DNA of 64,000 nt from Lachnospiraceae bacterium (GCA_910574195.1 CAJTBF010000016.1:18084-82083), one strand, 5' to 3'; counted from the first letter of the stretch, positions 33,556-42,983 are shown. The notes: generated by a model from the letters alone, not told the origin. Numbers and translations are program-made.

Positions 33556-33972
33556 TCAACTCTTCTTCACAAACGTCGTACTGCATTTCGGACAGGTTAC
33601 TTCAATCTTTCCTTTTCCTCTTGGGATTCGGATTTTCTGTTTACAGCCCGGACATCGATAGATATGGTATATTTTTCTCTGTCTCCATAGCTCTTTCTGC
33701 CGCTGAAAGAAACAGCGGAACTTATATGTGCGGGCAAGAAAAGCCTGATTCTCCGCATACCGTTTTGTTACATTTTTAGAAAACAATCGGAAATAGCACG
33801 CAATCATTACTGCCCAGCCTATGATATAAAAGGACAAATACACCGTTCTTCCCCTAAAAGCAGAAGATGCAAACATCACCGCCAATCCCAATACCAGCAT
33901 AAACTTTGTCAGGGAGTCCACACCGTAAGCGCCGTATCTTCCCTGCATAAACCGAACCAACTTCTCTTTCAT
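33556..33972 (-). CDS. Small membrane protein with C-terminal zinc ribbon
   Basis: 138 aa. Two hydrophobic helices (FMLVLGLAVMFASSAF and YLSFYIIGWAVMIACYF, about residues 24-63), a basic linker, then a cytosolic zinc ribbon YRCPGCKQKIRIPRGKG with TCPKCSTTF. This type is common in Firmicutes and uncharacterised. GGAGATGAA precedes the ATG. It is monocistronic and convergent with the LPXTG gene. Confidence 0.75.
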   Translation of the reverse strand: MKEKLVRFMQGRYGAYGVDSLTKFMLVLGLAVMFASSAFRGRTVYLSFYIIGWAVMIACYFRLFSKNVTKRYAENQAFLARTYKFRCFFQRQKELWRQRKIYHIYRCPGCKQKIRIPRGKGKIEVTCPKCSTTFVKKS

Positions 33973-34113
33973 TTCATCTCCACCTTGCTTTTCTTTTCAA
34001 AATGATCTGTTGCCCAACCTCTTTCTAGATTTCCTATGCGCTCTATTTTCCTCCGCTTTCTCTGTCTTGTCAATAAACTCCCTCTAAAATTCTTATTAAA
34101 TAGTATCTATTCT

Positions 34114-34142
34114 GCCATAAACTAAATAGTTACGGAATCCGG
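34114..34142. repeat. Dispersed intergenic repeat, copy 1
   Basis: GCCATA(A/G)ACTAAATAG then TTACGGAATCCGG matches 55538-55566 at 28 of 29 positions. The surrounding 33973-34233 holds no gene, and continues into GGGTATGCCCATCCGGATG, related to other intergenic repeats in the window. Confidence 0.65.
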
Positions 34143-34233
34143 GCATCCCATATCTGATGTGCCCCACATGAACGGACACCTCGTGTCCAATAGGGTATGC
34201 CCATCCGGATGTCATAAATTGAAAATAACACAT

Positions 34234-35142
34234 CTATTCCTCTACATTAAGAATGTTATTACATACCTCCGTTTTGATCAGATATACAATCCTGGATTCA
34301 TTGAGCATCACATATCGATTTCCGTTCCCGTCTTCTTTTCCTATATATAATGTAAGCAGCTTTTCTTCTTCCTGCTCTGTATAGGTCGCTTCCACCGTAA
34401 TGTGGGACTCCCCATCCAGTCCAAAGCCGCTCAACGCTTCATCTTCCACCGAATAGTCTGCCACCGTATCCAGCGATACCGCTCCAAGGCCGCCGGCCAC
34501 AGATGCAATATGCAGCTCATCTTCCTCGTTTTCAGAATCATACACCGTTTCTTTTCCATTTTGCCGGATTACTTCTTTTTTCAGGTTCCCGCTGCCAATG
34601 TTTGGATATTCGTCTAACTGTGCCATACTTTCCAATGTACTATCCAGAGATTGTACCGCGGTACTGCTGACCGTATAGATTTTTCCTGTATTTTCATTAC
34701 GCATGTAATAGCAGTCGCCGGTCATATTCCCAAAATTCAGACAGACATCCTCTCCGCCGCTTTCCCGCAGCCACACGGTATACGCCGGTTCTGTCAATCC
34801 ATAATCTTCCGGTTTATCTCCGTCTGACAATTCTCTGTCTGCCGTCAGTTTTCCAAACGTGAGGACCAGTCCTTCCGGGAAACTTTGTTTCAATGGAAAA
34901 TCCGGATCCTGCGTATACGTCCAGTTTCCATCCTGCTTTTCAAATGAAAACACATCTTCCCCTGCCTCATATCGAACGGCTTCTACGTTCTTCAAATCCG
35001 TTGCATAAACAACCGCCTCTGCGTCTTTCGCTTCCTGTTCCTCTTCCTGCTTCTGGTTGAATTTCCGAAGTCCAAGCCATCCCGCCAGAAGCAGGAGCAA
35101 GATACCAAGAAGGATCCATAACTGCTTTTGTTTTCTCTCCAT
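34234..35142 (-). CDS. DUF4340 domain protein
   Basis: 302 aa from the ATG at 35142 (AGGAGGAGGTG upstream). N-terminal transmembrane helix (LWILLGILLLLLAGWLGL), acidic linker, then DUF4340 repeats (VEAVRYEAGEDVFSFEKQDGNWTY, SDGDKPEDYGLTEPAYTVWL, GNMTGDCYYMRNE). Such proteins accompany GldG-type ABC subunits and face the outside. Last gene of the four-gene ABC operon, 175 bp after the GldG-like gene. Confidence 0.8.
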   Translation of the reverse strand: MERKQKQLWILLGILLLLLAGWLGLRKFNQKQEEEQEAKDAEAVVYATDLKNVEAVRYEAGEDVFSFEKQDGNWTYTQDPDFPLKQSFPEGLVLTFGKLTADRELSDGDKPEDYGLTEPAYTVWLRESGGEDVCLNFGNMTGDCYYMRNENTGKIYTVSSTAVQSLDSTLESMAQLDEYPNIGSGNLKKEVIRQNGKETVYDSENEEDELHIASVAGGLGAVSLDTVADYSVEDEALSGFGLDGESHITVEATYTEQEEEKLLTLYIGKEDGNGNRYVMLNESRIVYLIKTEVCNNILNVEE

Positions 35143-35317
35143 AGGCACCTCCTCCTGCAACTCTTTTTCAATCTCTCTTCTATTTTTCTTTTCTCACCTT
35201 TTCGCACTCATCATGTAGTTTTGAATCCCACTTTTCTTTGCACGCAGTGTCAATTTCCCTTTTTCCACCCGGTATCAGATCTCTCTTTTCCTTTTTCGTC
35301 TACTGCAAAGCACCCGG

Positions 35318-36835
35318 TCACGCTTTTCTCCTTTTCAGCCAGACGAAAAATCCTCCTGCCAAAATCAAAATCGGAATTCCGAATACCACCAGCAGGCTCT
35401 GGAAACCTACATACTGTACTGCATTGTACTGTACCGCCAAACTTTTCGGTTCAATAGACAAATTCTCCACCCCTTCAAAATTTGCCATGACCGCATTCAA
35501 AAACAATGTAGTATTCTCCAGTGTGGGAAACGTGTCTGTAATCTGTGCATCAATCATACTTGCCGAAGAAATGACCGTCAGACGTGCTTCATTCATTTCA
35601 TTTCCTGTTGTCTCATCCTCTTTCGTGCCGTTCCCGCTGCTTTCACTTTCTTCGGTCTTGTTCTCTCCATGTTCTTCTGCTCCCTCTTCCTCTGTCTCAT
35701 CTTTCCCGGATACCGGTTCCGTTGCCACCGCGCCCAGTGTGTAGGTTCCCGGCGTCTCCGTTGTTTCCGTCACCGCGTAGCCGCTGCTGCCGGTTGTCAT
35801 AAAGGATTCTGTCGAGATCGTATCTCTGGCCGCATTTGTCAGAGACAGTCCCCGTGTATTAATCAGCAGTACCATTTCCGAAGAAATCCCTTTCGCCATA
35901 TCTCCGGATATCTGCAGTTCCGGGAAAATGTAATAGGCATTTCCCTGATAACAGCGCGTAGGATCCGCAATATATCCTTCCACCGTTTCTATTCCATATT
36001 CTTCTGTTACCGCCGCAAGATTCGGAAGTTCCGTCCCGGCTTTCTCCCCGAAAAGCAGCAGCATCTTGCCGCCTCCGGCCAGATACGACAGAATCGTCTC
36101 CTTCTCTTCCTCTGCCAGATCATTGGCAGGCGCATACATCAACAGCAGATCGCAGTCTTTCGGAACTTCTGTCTCCATCAAAAGATTCAACTCCGAAAGT
36201 ACCAGGTTATTTTTATCCAACAGATCCGTCATGGAAGCGGATAAGGTACTTTCCCCGTGCCCTGTGGTACGGTAAATCTTCTTTTGTACGTCACTGGTTA
36301 CATAATACACCGCGCTGGTTAGCTGCCCTTCCCCGTCAAACTCCGATTCGGAAGCGCTGCCCGTATAATAATAAGACGACATATCGGATACAATGATATC
36401 ACCAAACGCTACGGTAGTCGTCTTTCCCGTCCGTTCGGAAGAGACTATAATGGTATTTTCCGACGTCTCATACTGGGACAGCGCGGATGGATGCAGAACC
36501 GGATCAATCCATTCCACAGAAATTTGTTTGGAGAGGGAGGCATATTTGCTCAGAAATGTCTGAATCCGTTCATCCGTCTCTTCTTTCACTGCAAGTACCG
36601 TCAACTTCACTTCCTGATCCAGTTTTTCCAGAAATTCTCTGCTGGTATCTGTAATCTCATAAATCTTTGTACTGCTCACATCAAGATTCCGGTATTTTTC
36701 CGGAAGCTGACCGAGGATCAGGTTCAGAACGACCACAATCGCAATCACCACCGCCGTCAGTCCTATACTGTATGTCCCCTGTCTCATTTTCGTCGTATGA
36801 AATACAGCCCCATTTATCTTCTTTCTTTTTTCCAC
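35318..36835 (-). CDS. GldG-family ABC transporter auxiliary protein
   Basis: 505 aa with a GTG start at 36835 (GGAGGAGC upstream). One N-terminal membrane helix (IGLTAVVIAIVVVLNLILG) and a C-terminal helix (GFQSLLVVFGIPILILAGGFFVWL) bracket an extracellular domain of the ABC-transp_aux type (YEITDTSREFLEKLDQEVKLTVL, GGGKMLLLFGEKAG). Residues about 370-420 are a low-complexity acidic insert (EETEEEGAEEHGENKTEESE-like). Works with the ATPase and permease encoded upstream. Confidence 0.85.
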   Translation of the reverse strand: MEKRKKINGAVFHTTKMRQGTYSIGLTAVVIAIVVVLNLILGQLPEKYRNLDVSSTKIYEITDTSREFLEKLDQEVKLTVLAVKEETDERIQTFLSKYASLSKQISVEWIDPVLHPSALSQYETSENTIIVSSERTGKTTTVAFGDIIVSDMSSYYYTGSASESEFDGEGQLTSAVYYVTSDVQKKIYRTTGHGESTLSASMTDLLDKNNLVLSELNLLMETEVPKDCDLLLMYAPANDLAEEEKETILSYLAGGGKMLLLFGEKAGTELPNLAAVTEEYGIETVEGYIADPTRCYQGNAYYIFPELQISGDMAKGISSEMVLLINTRGLSLTNAARDTISTESFMTTGSSGYAVTETTETPGTYTLGAVATEPVSGKDETEEEGAEEHGENKTEESESSGNGTKEDETTGNEMNEARLTVISSASMIDAQITDTFPTLENTTLFLNAVMANFEGVENLSIEPKSLAVQYNAVQYVGFQSLLVVFGIPILILAGGFFVWLKRRKA

Positions 36836-36847
36836 GGCCTGCTCCTC

Positions 36848-37714
36848 CTAACTCCAACGTCTCTTCTGAATTGCCTGTATGGTCAGGAAAATAAAGACTG
36901 CAATCACTGATATATACAAAGCAATTCCGCCAAGGTCTACAATCTGATTCTCTGTGATTCCTGTAAATACATCTGCAAACGCCAGGTTTCCAAGCAATTT
37001 TGTAAGTAGATTCTCAAACAATTCCGCATGCATAACATAAGTTCCCACACATCCGGCCACACAGATCGCCTCCAGAACAGCACTCACAATCCAGTTCGAA
37101 GTCATCTGCCAGATATAAAATACGGGAATACTGAGAATCAAAATCACTCCAATCATACAACTCAGAGCGGAAGACGGAAGAAAACCAAGGATCCCATCCC
37201 AAAGATATAACACCAACAACACTCCAAATGTACTGAGAAAAGCAATCATCTGACTTTCCGTCAAGGAAGACAAAAACATTCCTATGGCTACATAGACACA
37301 TCCAAGAAGAAAAAACACCGCAATGGAGATATAATCCACCTTCAAATACGCCGTTCCGTTCATTTTAATCAACAGTGGAAACAAGCAGAAGATTAGGTTC
37401 GGCAGCGCTATCACACTGGCCATCGCCAGATATTTTCCCAGAACTACCTTTGTAAGACTCACCGGCGCGGTCAGTAAAAGCTGGTCCGTCTTATTCTTTC
37501 GTTCCTCGGAAAAGCTCCGCATGGTAATCAATGGGATCCCCACCAGAAATACAATCAAAGAGCCGGACAGCGTATAAGAAAAGTACGGATACCCCGCTGT
37601 CAGATTATATGCCGTAAAATAAATTCCCGTAAATGCCACAAGAAAAGCAACAAATACACATCCCACCATGGACCGAAAATAGGAACGCAATTCTCTCTTA
37701 TAAATCGCACACAT
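36848..37714 (-). CDS. ABC-2 type permease (GldF-like)
   Basis: 288 aa with six predicted transmembrane helices. The motif PLITMRSFSEERKNKTDQLLLTAP is typical of GldF/ABC-2 permeases (IPLLTMRlfAEErk.GT.elLlt.P). Starts 3 bp after the ATPase gene. In this Gld-like system it forms the membrane channel; the cargo in Clostridia is unknown. Confidence 0.88.
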   Translation of the reverse strand: MCAIYKRELRSYFRSMVGCVFVAFLVAFTGIYFTAYNLTAGYPYFSYTLSGSLIVFLVGIPLITMRSFSEERKNKTDQLLLTAPVSLTKVVLGKYLAMASVIALPNLIFCLFPLLIKMNGTAYLKVDYISIAVFFLLGCVYVAIGMFLSSLTESQMIAFLSTFGVLLVLYLWDGILGFLPSSALSCMIGVILILSIPVFYIWQMTSNWIVSAVLEAICVAGCVGTYVMHAELFENLLTKLLGNLAFADVFTGITENQIVDLGGIALYISVIAVFIFLTIQAIQKRRWS

Positions 37715-37717
37715 CCG

Positions 37718-38872
37718 CTACCGCCCCCCTTCTTTCTTTTCTCCTTTTATACCGGATCCCTCGAGTTGTCCTTCCTCCTGTATGAAAGATGCTTCCGTTC
37801 CCTCTTCTTCCTGTACGAAAGATGCTTCCGTTCCTTCTTCCTGTACAGAAGAGACTTCACTGCCCTCTTCCTCCTTCATAGAAAAAGAGGCGTCGCTTCC
37901 TGTTTCCTGTATCTGTTCTCCTCCCTGTGTCAACTGCATAAATACTTCCTCCAGACTGGCTTTTGAGGGCTTTAACAGCAGAAGCGGACATGCCGCTTCG
38001 GAAAATGCGAAAAAGATCTTTTCACGGACGTCCGTCTTTTTCCCTAAACCATTCCTTCCCGCCGGTTCTGTATGTACTTTCGCAAACGCAGTTCCTTCTT
38101 CCGTTCTTTCAATCTGCGCTCTTATGATCTCCGGCACTTTTTTCAGAATATCCCGTGTCTCTTCCAGCCCTGCTTTTGCTTCCAGTTCCAGTGTGTTCTG
38201 CCCATTCAGCAGATGCTCCAGATTTTCCGGCGTATCCCCGGCAACCAGTTTTCCTCTGGAAATAATCAGAATATAATCACAAATTTCCCGCACTTCCGCC
38301 AGGATATGAGAGCTTAATATAACCGTGTGCTTATTACCCAGTCCGCGTATCAGTTCCCGGATCTCGATAATCTGCTTCGGATCCAATCCGACCATGGGTT
38401 CATCCAGAATCAAAATCTCCGGAAACCCAAGCAGCGCCTGCGCCAGCCCTACTCTCTGCCGATATCCCTTGGACAGATTCCGGATCAGACGCATCTGCAC
38501 TTCTTCCAGCCGTACCGCCTGCATAACTTCCTGCACGGCCTTCTCCCACTCCTTTTTCGCAATCCCCTTCAATTCCGCCGCAAAATACAGATATTCCGAT
38601 ACCGTCATGTCTGTGTATAGTGGTGGAATCTCCGGCAGATATCCGATGTGTCTTTTTGCCGCTTCCGGTTCTTTCAAAATATCATGTCCGTTAATCTCTA
38701 TTGTACCTTCTGTCGCGCCGAGATACCCGGTCATCATATTCATGGTCGTAGATTTTCCGGCGCCGTTTGGGCCCAAAAAGCCGTAGATCCTTCCCGGTTC
38801 CAATCGGAAATCCAGGTGATCTACGGCCACTTGTTCCCCATATTTCTTCACTAAATTCTTTACCTCAATCAC
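37718..38872 (-). CDS. ABC transporter ATPase (GldA-like) with repetitive acidic tail
   Basis: 384 aa. Walker A GPNGAGKSTTMNMMTG near residue 36, LSKGYRQRVGLAQALLG signature near 135, Walker B ILILDEPMVGLDP, and an H-loop in VILSSHILAE. Residues up to about 315 are a normal ATPase. The last 60 or so are a tandem repeat of about 13 residues (SEVSSVQEEG, TEASFVQEEEG, TEASFIQEEG), which no typical family member has. First gene of the Gld-like operon; no regulator adjacent. Confidence 0.88.
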   Translation of the reverse strand: MIEVKNLVKKYGEQVAVDHLDFRLEPGRIYGFLGPNGAGKSTTMNMMTGYLGATEGTIEINGHDILKEPEAAKRHIGYLPEIPPLYTDMTVSEYLYFAAELKGIAKKEWEKAVQEVMQAVRLEEVQMRLIRNLSKGYRQRVGLAQALLGFPEILILDEPMVGLDPKQIIEIRELIRGLGNKHTVILSSHILAEVREICDYILIISRGKLVAGDTPENLEHLLNGQNTLELEAKAGLEETRDILKKVPEIIRAQIERTEEGTAFAKVHTEPAGRNGLGKKTDVREKIFFAFSEAACPLLLLKPSKASLEEVFMQLTQGGEQIQETGSDASFSMKEEEGSEVSSVQEEGTEASFVQEEEGTEASFIQEEGQLEGSGIKGEKKEGGR

Positions 38873-38958
38873 ATCTCTGCCTCCTGTCTTCCATGATACA
38901 AAATCCCCGCCATTGACGGTTCTTCCCCATACTATACCTACTTGGAGATTAGTAGTCC

Positions 38959-38988
38959 AATAAGTATACCCATTCGGGCATACTTATT
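38959..38988. repeat. Intergenic palindrome with dispersed motif
   Basis: AATAAGTAT (38959-38967) and ATACTTATT (38980-38988) around ACCCATTCGGGC. The core GTATACCCATTCGGGCAT resembles the reverse complement of the repeats at 61321-61424. It lies in the 263-bp gap between the AAA-HNH gene and the ABC operon, which has no gene. Confidence 0.5.
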
Positions 38989-39135
38989 GAACTATGTTCC
39001 ATAAGATATGGCATTCACAAGACCACAGACTACAGTCACAGGCTGCAATGGATGATCTTGCCAGCAAATTTAAGGTAACAGGTTTTTGTGAAGTTTTTGT
39101 GTTAGAAATGTGAGAATGTTGTTACAGCATCCGTC

Positions 39136-40875
39136 TCATTCCAGGTACTCTTTCAATGCAGGATATTCCCTGATATGCTCCCGCACATAATTTCTTTTAA
39201 ATGCTGCAAACGCAGATTCTCTTCGAAGCAAGGTTTTTAATTTTCTTAAAACCAGTCCTGTCGGATTCTTTTTTACTTTTTCTAGGTTGTCATAGAGAAG
39301 ATTCATCTCCGCCATAAGCGCTTTCACTCTCTGTGCGCTGCTGCGTATACGCATCCCGGTATTTTTCACATTGAATATCTCCCAAACCAATTCCGCAGTC
39401 AAACGACTCTCCCCATCTCCCTGCTCTCTTGCCCTGACAACCACTTCTCTTTCCTTTAGCATAAAACGAATATACTGTTCCGGATCCTTCTTGCAACAAT
39501 CCAGAATCCCCTCTTCATACTTTTTCTGATTCTTTACTCGGTTACAATGTCCACACGCCCAGAACAGATTATTCCAATCAAATTTTCTGTCAGGATATTT
39601 TCCGTTTTTATGAGGAAGCAGATGTTCAACCTGCGGATCCTGTAAATCTTTTAATTCACAGATATAACATTTATTGTGAAAATCCTGCTCCAGATAATCC
39701 GGAATCTCATCCAGGTACATTTCCAGACGTGTAATTTCTTCCAGTTCCTCATCTGTTACGGTATTTCGATGAATCAACTCTTTATATCGTTCAAATTTTT
39801 CCTTTAAAGAAGCGGACAGCTTATCTGCCGAAAAATACCCTTCTACAATCCCCTCATAAGGGATATCCGCAAGTCCGTCCTTTACCAGAATTTTCTTTTC
39901 CAGATCATAGATTACTGCATTCTCAATACTATTTAAAATAAACGGAGAATGTGTGGACACAATAAACTGTACATTGGGAAATATTGTCGTAAGCAGACGC
40001 ATGATCTCCTTCTGAAGTTCTACATGCAGATGTGTTTCAATCTCGTCGATCAATACAATCCCCGGCATATAAAAGTCAAAGGTTTGATTTGTCTGCTTTT
40101 CCATCCGGATAATCAGATCTGCGACAATATCCAAAACAGCCGCATATCCACTGGAAAGTGTATTAAAATCAAAAGGTTCCTTTCCAGCTTCATATATGGT
40201 AATGGAAAAGGTATCGTCATCAAATTCTAATCTTAGCGTTTCGTCATGAAAAATCTTTCTTAATAACTCCTGAAACTTCTCAAACCAACTCTTAATCTTC
40301 CTGGATTTTTCCACGTTCCCACGTTTGAACGCAAGCGCCTCCGTTACACTTAAATCCCTCAAGTATTTAATAAAATCATTGCGCGGCTGTTCCAGCGCAC
40401 TATAATGTTCCTGAAGTTCCACTTTTTCAATGTGTTTTGGGGGCTCTGCATAAAACGCCCGCTCTGCCTTATAATATGCGATAATATATTCCCCTTTTTC
40501 ATACTTCGCATTGAAAGAATCCAGCGGATAATTAAATTGGGGGCGTACGCCCTGCCTTATGGACTCTACTACATTTTTAAAATATTGAACATCCTTTTCT
40601 ATTGCATAAATTTCATTTTCTGATTTCTTTTGTTGTCTGGCACGCTTCTCATTTCTCATAGAAGCATCCAAAGCTGACTCCATCCTCATCCACCTGTCCG
40701 ATGTGGCTATCTCATTGATAAAGTGAGATAGGGCATCTAAGACACTGGTTTTCCCGCTTCCGTTTTCCCCCGTCAGGATCAAATGCCGTAAACCGTTTTC
40801 AGATATAGGAATACGGATATCCTTTAAATGCCTTACCTTCTCAAGATAAAGTTCGGTCATATAAATCTGCTCCAT
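39136..40875 (-). CDS. Fused AAA-ATPase/HNH nuclease (PtuA-PtuB-like single chain)
   Basis: 579 aa from the ATG at 40875 (GGAGGG 9 nt upstream). The N-terminal ABC/SMC-like ATPase has Walker A LTGENGSGKTSVLDALSHF near residue 40, a signature-like LSSGYAAVLDIVADLI near 240, Walker B GIVLIDEIETHLH near 275 and VSTHSPFILNSIE. After a helical linker an HNH domain follows at about 400-450: CYICELKDL, VEHLLPHKN, NLFWACGHCNRVKNQKKY. The Septu antiphage system uses the same two activities as separate proteins, PtuA and PtuB. Alternatively it is another OLD-like or AAA_15-HNH nuclease. It is a lone gene with no partner, in core chromosome next to a duplicated scrap of the neighbouring gene. Confidence 0.8.
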   Translation of the reverse strand: MEQIYMTELYLEKVRHLKDIRIPISENGLRHLILTGENGSGKTSVLDALSHFINEIATSDRWMRMESALDASMRNEKRARQQKKSENEIYAIEKDVQYFKNVVESIRQGVRPQFNYPLDSFNAKYEKGEYIIAYYKAERAFYAEPPKHIEKVELQEHYSALEQPRNDFIKYLRDLSVTEALAFKRGNVEKSRKIKSWFEKFQELLRKIFHDETLRLEFDDDTFSITIYEAGKEPFDFNTLSSGYAAVLDIVADLIIRMEKQTNQTFDFYMPGIVLIDEIETHLHVELQKEIMRLLTTIFPNVQFIVSTHSPFILNSIENAVIYDLEKKILVKDGLADIPYEGIVEGYFSADKLSASLKEKFERYKELIHRNTVTDEELEEITRLEMYLDEIPDYLEQDFHNKCYICELKDLQDPQVEHLLPHKNGKYPDRKFDWNNLFWACGHCNRVKNQKKYEEGILDCCKKDPEQYIRFMLKEREVVVRAREQGDGESRLTAELVWEIFNVKNTGMRIRSSAQRVKALMAEMNLLYDNLEKVKKNPTGLVLRKLKTLLRRESAFAAFKRNYVREHIREYPALKEYLE

Positions 40876-40895
40876 CTGTTTTTCCCTCCAGCTTT

Positions 40896-40928
40896 CACAT
40901 ACAGCAGGTCGATCCGCTCCCGATTGAT
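40896..40928. repeat. Duplicated fragment of the adjacent ABC-class ATPase gene
   Basis: Thirty-three bases match 41270-41302 inside the neighbouring gene at 29 positions. On the minus strand it encodes INRERIDLLYV, against INREQIDLRYV in the intact gene. It sits directly upstream of the AAA-HNH start codon, as a scar of duplication or insertion. Confidence 0.6.
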
Positions 40929-41029
40929 TTCCTCTGTTATAACATCGCACGCCTGCATGACAGCTTTTCTTCATAATCATTTTTCTTCACAACTGTTTTT
41001 CACAGGCGGCGCTGCTTTTTTACAGCGTC

Positions 41030-42733
41030 CTACAGCATCAGTCCCCGGTAGCGATTCAGGCAGGCATAGATCTCCTGCTTCCTTGGCATGGCCATACATG
41101 CCACACTGGAACTACTCTCGCACAATCCGGCCAATCCGTCCGCCCCCATTTTTTCTTCCAGCTTCTTTACCACATCCTGGATACTGGTACGTCCCCCGAA
41201 GAGATGTCTCTCCGCATACCGCACGCAGTATCCCAGCGCCGTAACCTGTTCGCTGTCCGTCAGTTGTTCCACATAGCGCAGGTCGATCTGCTCCCGGTTG
41301 ATCTGCACCGCTTCCTTTCCCATGGTCTTCATCTTGATCCGTTCATTCCCCCGGTACGCCTTATTCTGCCCCGGATATCTGGTGTACACCGGTGTCTGCG
41401 CCGGAGTTTCCAGACCGCTGAGAGCCGGAAAACTCTCCGCCTCTTTTTTGGCCATAGCTGTGATCTCCTTCGGCACATATTTCTCCATCTGCACAATGGT
41501 ATCCGCAATATGGAAATAGGCGCCCGAACTGCCCGCCACGATGACCGTAGAAATCCCGTACCCTTCATACAATTCCCGGATACGGTCAATGAACGGGGTA
41601 ATTGGTTCCATCTCCCGGTGAATCACCCGCTGCATTAGTTCATCCCGGATCATAAAGTTGGTGGCGCTGGTATCCTCGTCAATCAGCAGCGCCTTTGCCC
41701 CTGCTTCCATACTTTCCACCACATTGGCCGCCTGAGACGTACTTCCGCTGGCATCCTCCGTATAGAATCCCTTCGTATCCTTTCCGTTGGGAAGATCGTT
41801 AATAAACATGGAAATATCCGTCTTCTTGATACTTCTTCCGTCCTCGGCACGAATCTTTACCGCAGAGGCGTCCGTAATCACATATTCTCTTCCGTCTCCT
41901 GCAATATGATCATACACTCCCAGTTCCAATGCTTTCAAAAGTGTAGACTTCCCATGATACCCGCCGCCCACAATCAGGGTGATTCCTTTCCGGATGCCCA
42001 TTCCGGCCAGCGTCCCCTTATGGGGCAGTTCCATGGTCACCTCCATCTCCCTGGGGGAACGAAATGCAACCGCTCCGCGCATGGGGCGTGAGGAAATACC
42101 AGATTCCCGCGGCAATATGGCTCCGTTTGCCACAAACGCCGTCAATCCCTGTACCTCCAACTGTTCCCGAATATACTGCTGATCTTCCGCCAGGTCAATC
42201 ACACTGCGGACTTTCTTCTTATCGCATGTCCTGTAATATAAAGATTGTTCCACGCAGTCCGGCAGAAATTCATAGAGAATCTTCTCCAGTTCTCTTGCAT
42301 TGATCGTCCGCCCGTTTGCGGGAAACCCAATCTCCATCCGCAATACCAGATCTCCGCTCTTCTCCTCCATCTGGCAGGCGGTCCGTTCCAGAACTTCCTG
42401 TCCGCATTTGCTGACAGAGAGCAGACCGCTCTTTCCAGAGCCCTTTGCCTGAAAGGCATATCGCTGGGACGCCCGGTAAAACTGTCGTGTCAGATAATCC
42501 TGCAGCGCGACCCTCTGACATCTTCCGCAATATAACTCCTGGGGGAACCCTGCAATCCCCCCCTTGATATGCACACTGACTTTGGAAGGAGAGGCAAACG
42601 GATCCCCCTGCACATGATCAATGGACAGCACATAACCCGGAAACTGATACATTCCCTTTGTATCTTTATAGGCCGGATAACCTTTATGATCAATCCGTCT
42701 TAGTAAATTCCGTAATTCTGTTGATGTCTGCAT
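41030..42733 (-). CDS. ABC_ATPase-family protein (predicted ATPase of the ABC class)
   Basis: 567 aa. The N-terminal family-specific domain (LRRIDHKGYPAYKDTKGMYQF, IDHVQGDPFASPSKVSVHI) is followed by a P-loop near residue 255 (TLIVGGGYHGKSTLLKALE), then SGSTSQAANVVESMEAGAKALLIDEDTSATNFM with a Walker B, and a C-terminal domain. This matches the PF09818-type ATPase, related to RNA-editing-complex ATPase MRB1590; bacterial function is unknown. GGAGGAACAC precedes the ATG. Segment 41270-41302 is partly duplicated upstream of the AAA-HNH gene. Confidence 0.85.
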   Translation of the reverse strand: MQTSTELRNLLRRIDHKGYPAYKDTKGMYQFPGYVLSIDHVQGDPFASPSKVSVHIKGGIAGFPQELYCGRCQRVALQDYLTRQFYRASQRYAFQAKGSGKSGLLSVSKCGQEVLERTACQMEEKSGDLVLRMEIGFPANGRTINARELEKILYEFLPDCVEQSLYYRTCDKKKVRSVIDLAEDQQYIREQLEVQGLTAFVANGAILPRESGISSRPMRGAVAFRSPREMEVTMELPHKGTLAGMGIRKGITLIVGGGYHGKSTLLKALELGVYDHIAGDGREYVITDASAVKIRAEDGRSIKKTDISMFINDLPNGKDTKGFYTEDASGSTSQAANVVESMEAGAKALLIDEDTSATNFMIRDELMQRVIHREMEPITPFIDRIRELYEGYGISTVIVAGSSGAYFHIADTIVQMEKYVPKEITAMAKKEAESFPALSGLETPAQTPVYTRYPGQNKAYRGNERIKMKTMGKEAVQINREQIDLRYVEQLTDSEQVTALGYCVRYAERHLFGGRTSIQDVVKKLEEKMGADGLAGLCESSSSVACMAMPRKQEIYACLNRYRGLML

Positions 42734-42861
42734 TTTTTGTGTTCCTCCTCTGGATCTATGTTAAGGTTCATATCTTACAGAAATTCCGATCATGAATCTG
42801 TCACTTATCATACCATGTTTTTTTTGATCTGTCAGTAAAATTTATGCGTCCTTACGGACTT

Positions 42862-42940
42862 TGCGTAACAGTTCGTTACTATTCACGGCCTGGGAGGCCG
42901 CTCATAGTAACGGTTCAGCCTTCGTCTTCTCTGTTACGCA
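42862..42940. repeat. Large nested intergenic palindrome
   Basis: Outer arms TGCGTAACAG (42862-42871)/CTGTTACGCA (42931-42940), middle arms GTTACTAT (42875-42882)/ATAGTAAC (42904-42911), inner GGCC/GGCC. It lies in a 483-bp gene-free gap (42734-43216) that also carries further GAACTGTTACG and AAACTGTTACA boxes near 43020-43070. Confidence 0.6.
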
Positions 42941-42983
42941 AATCCGCCCCACGAAAAGTTTGCCTACGGCAAAGGAGCGGATT
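42941..42983. repeat. AATCCG palindromic repeat, copy A
   Basis: AATCCGC (42941-42947) pairs with GCGGATT (42977-42983), with the inner TTTGCC-TAC-GGCAAA. It shares the inner AAAGTTTGCCT..GGCAAAG with the palindrome at 55560-55603. Confidence 0.55.
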
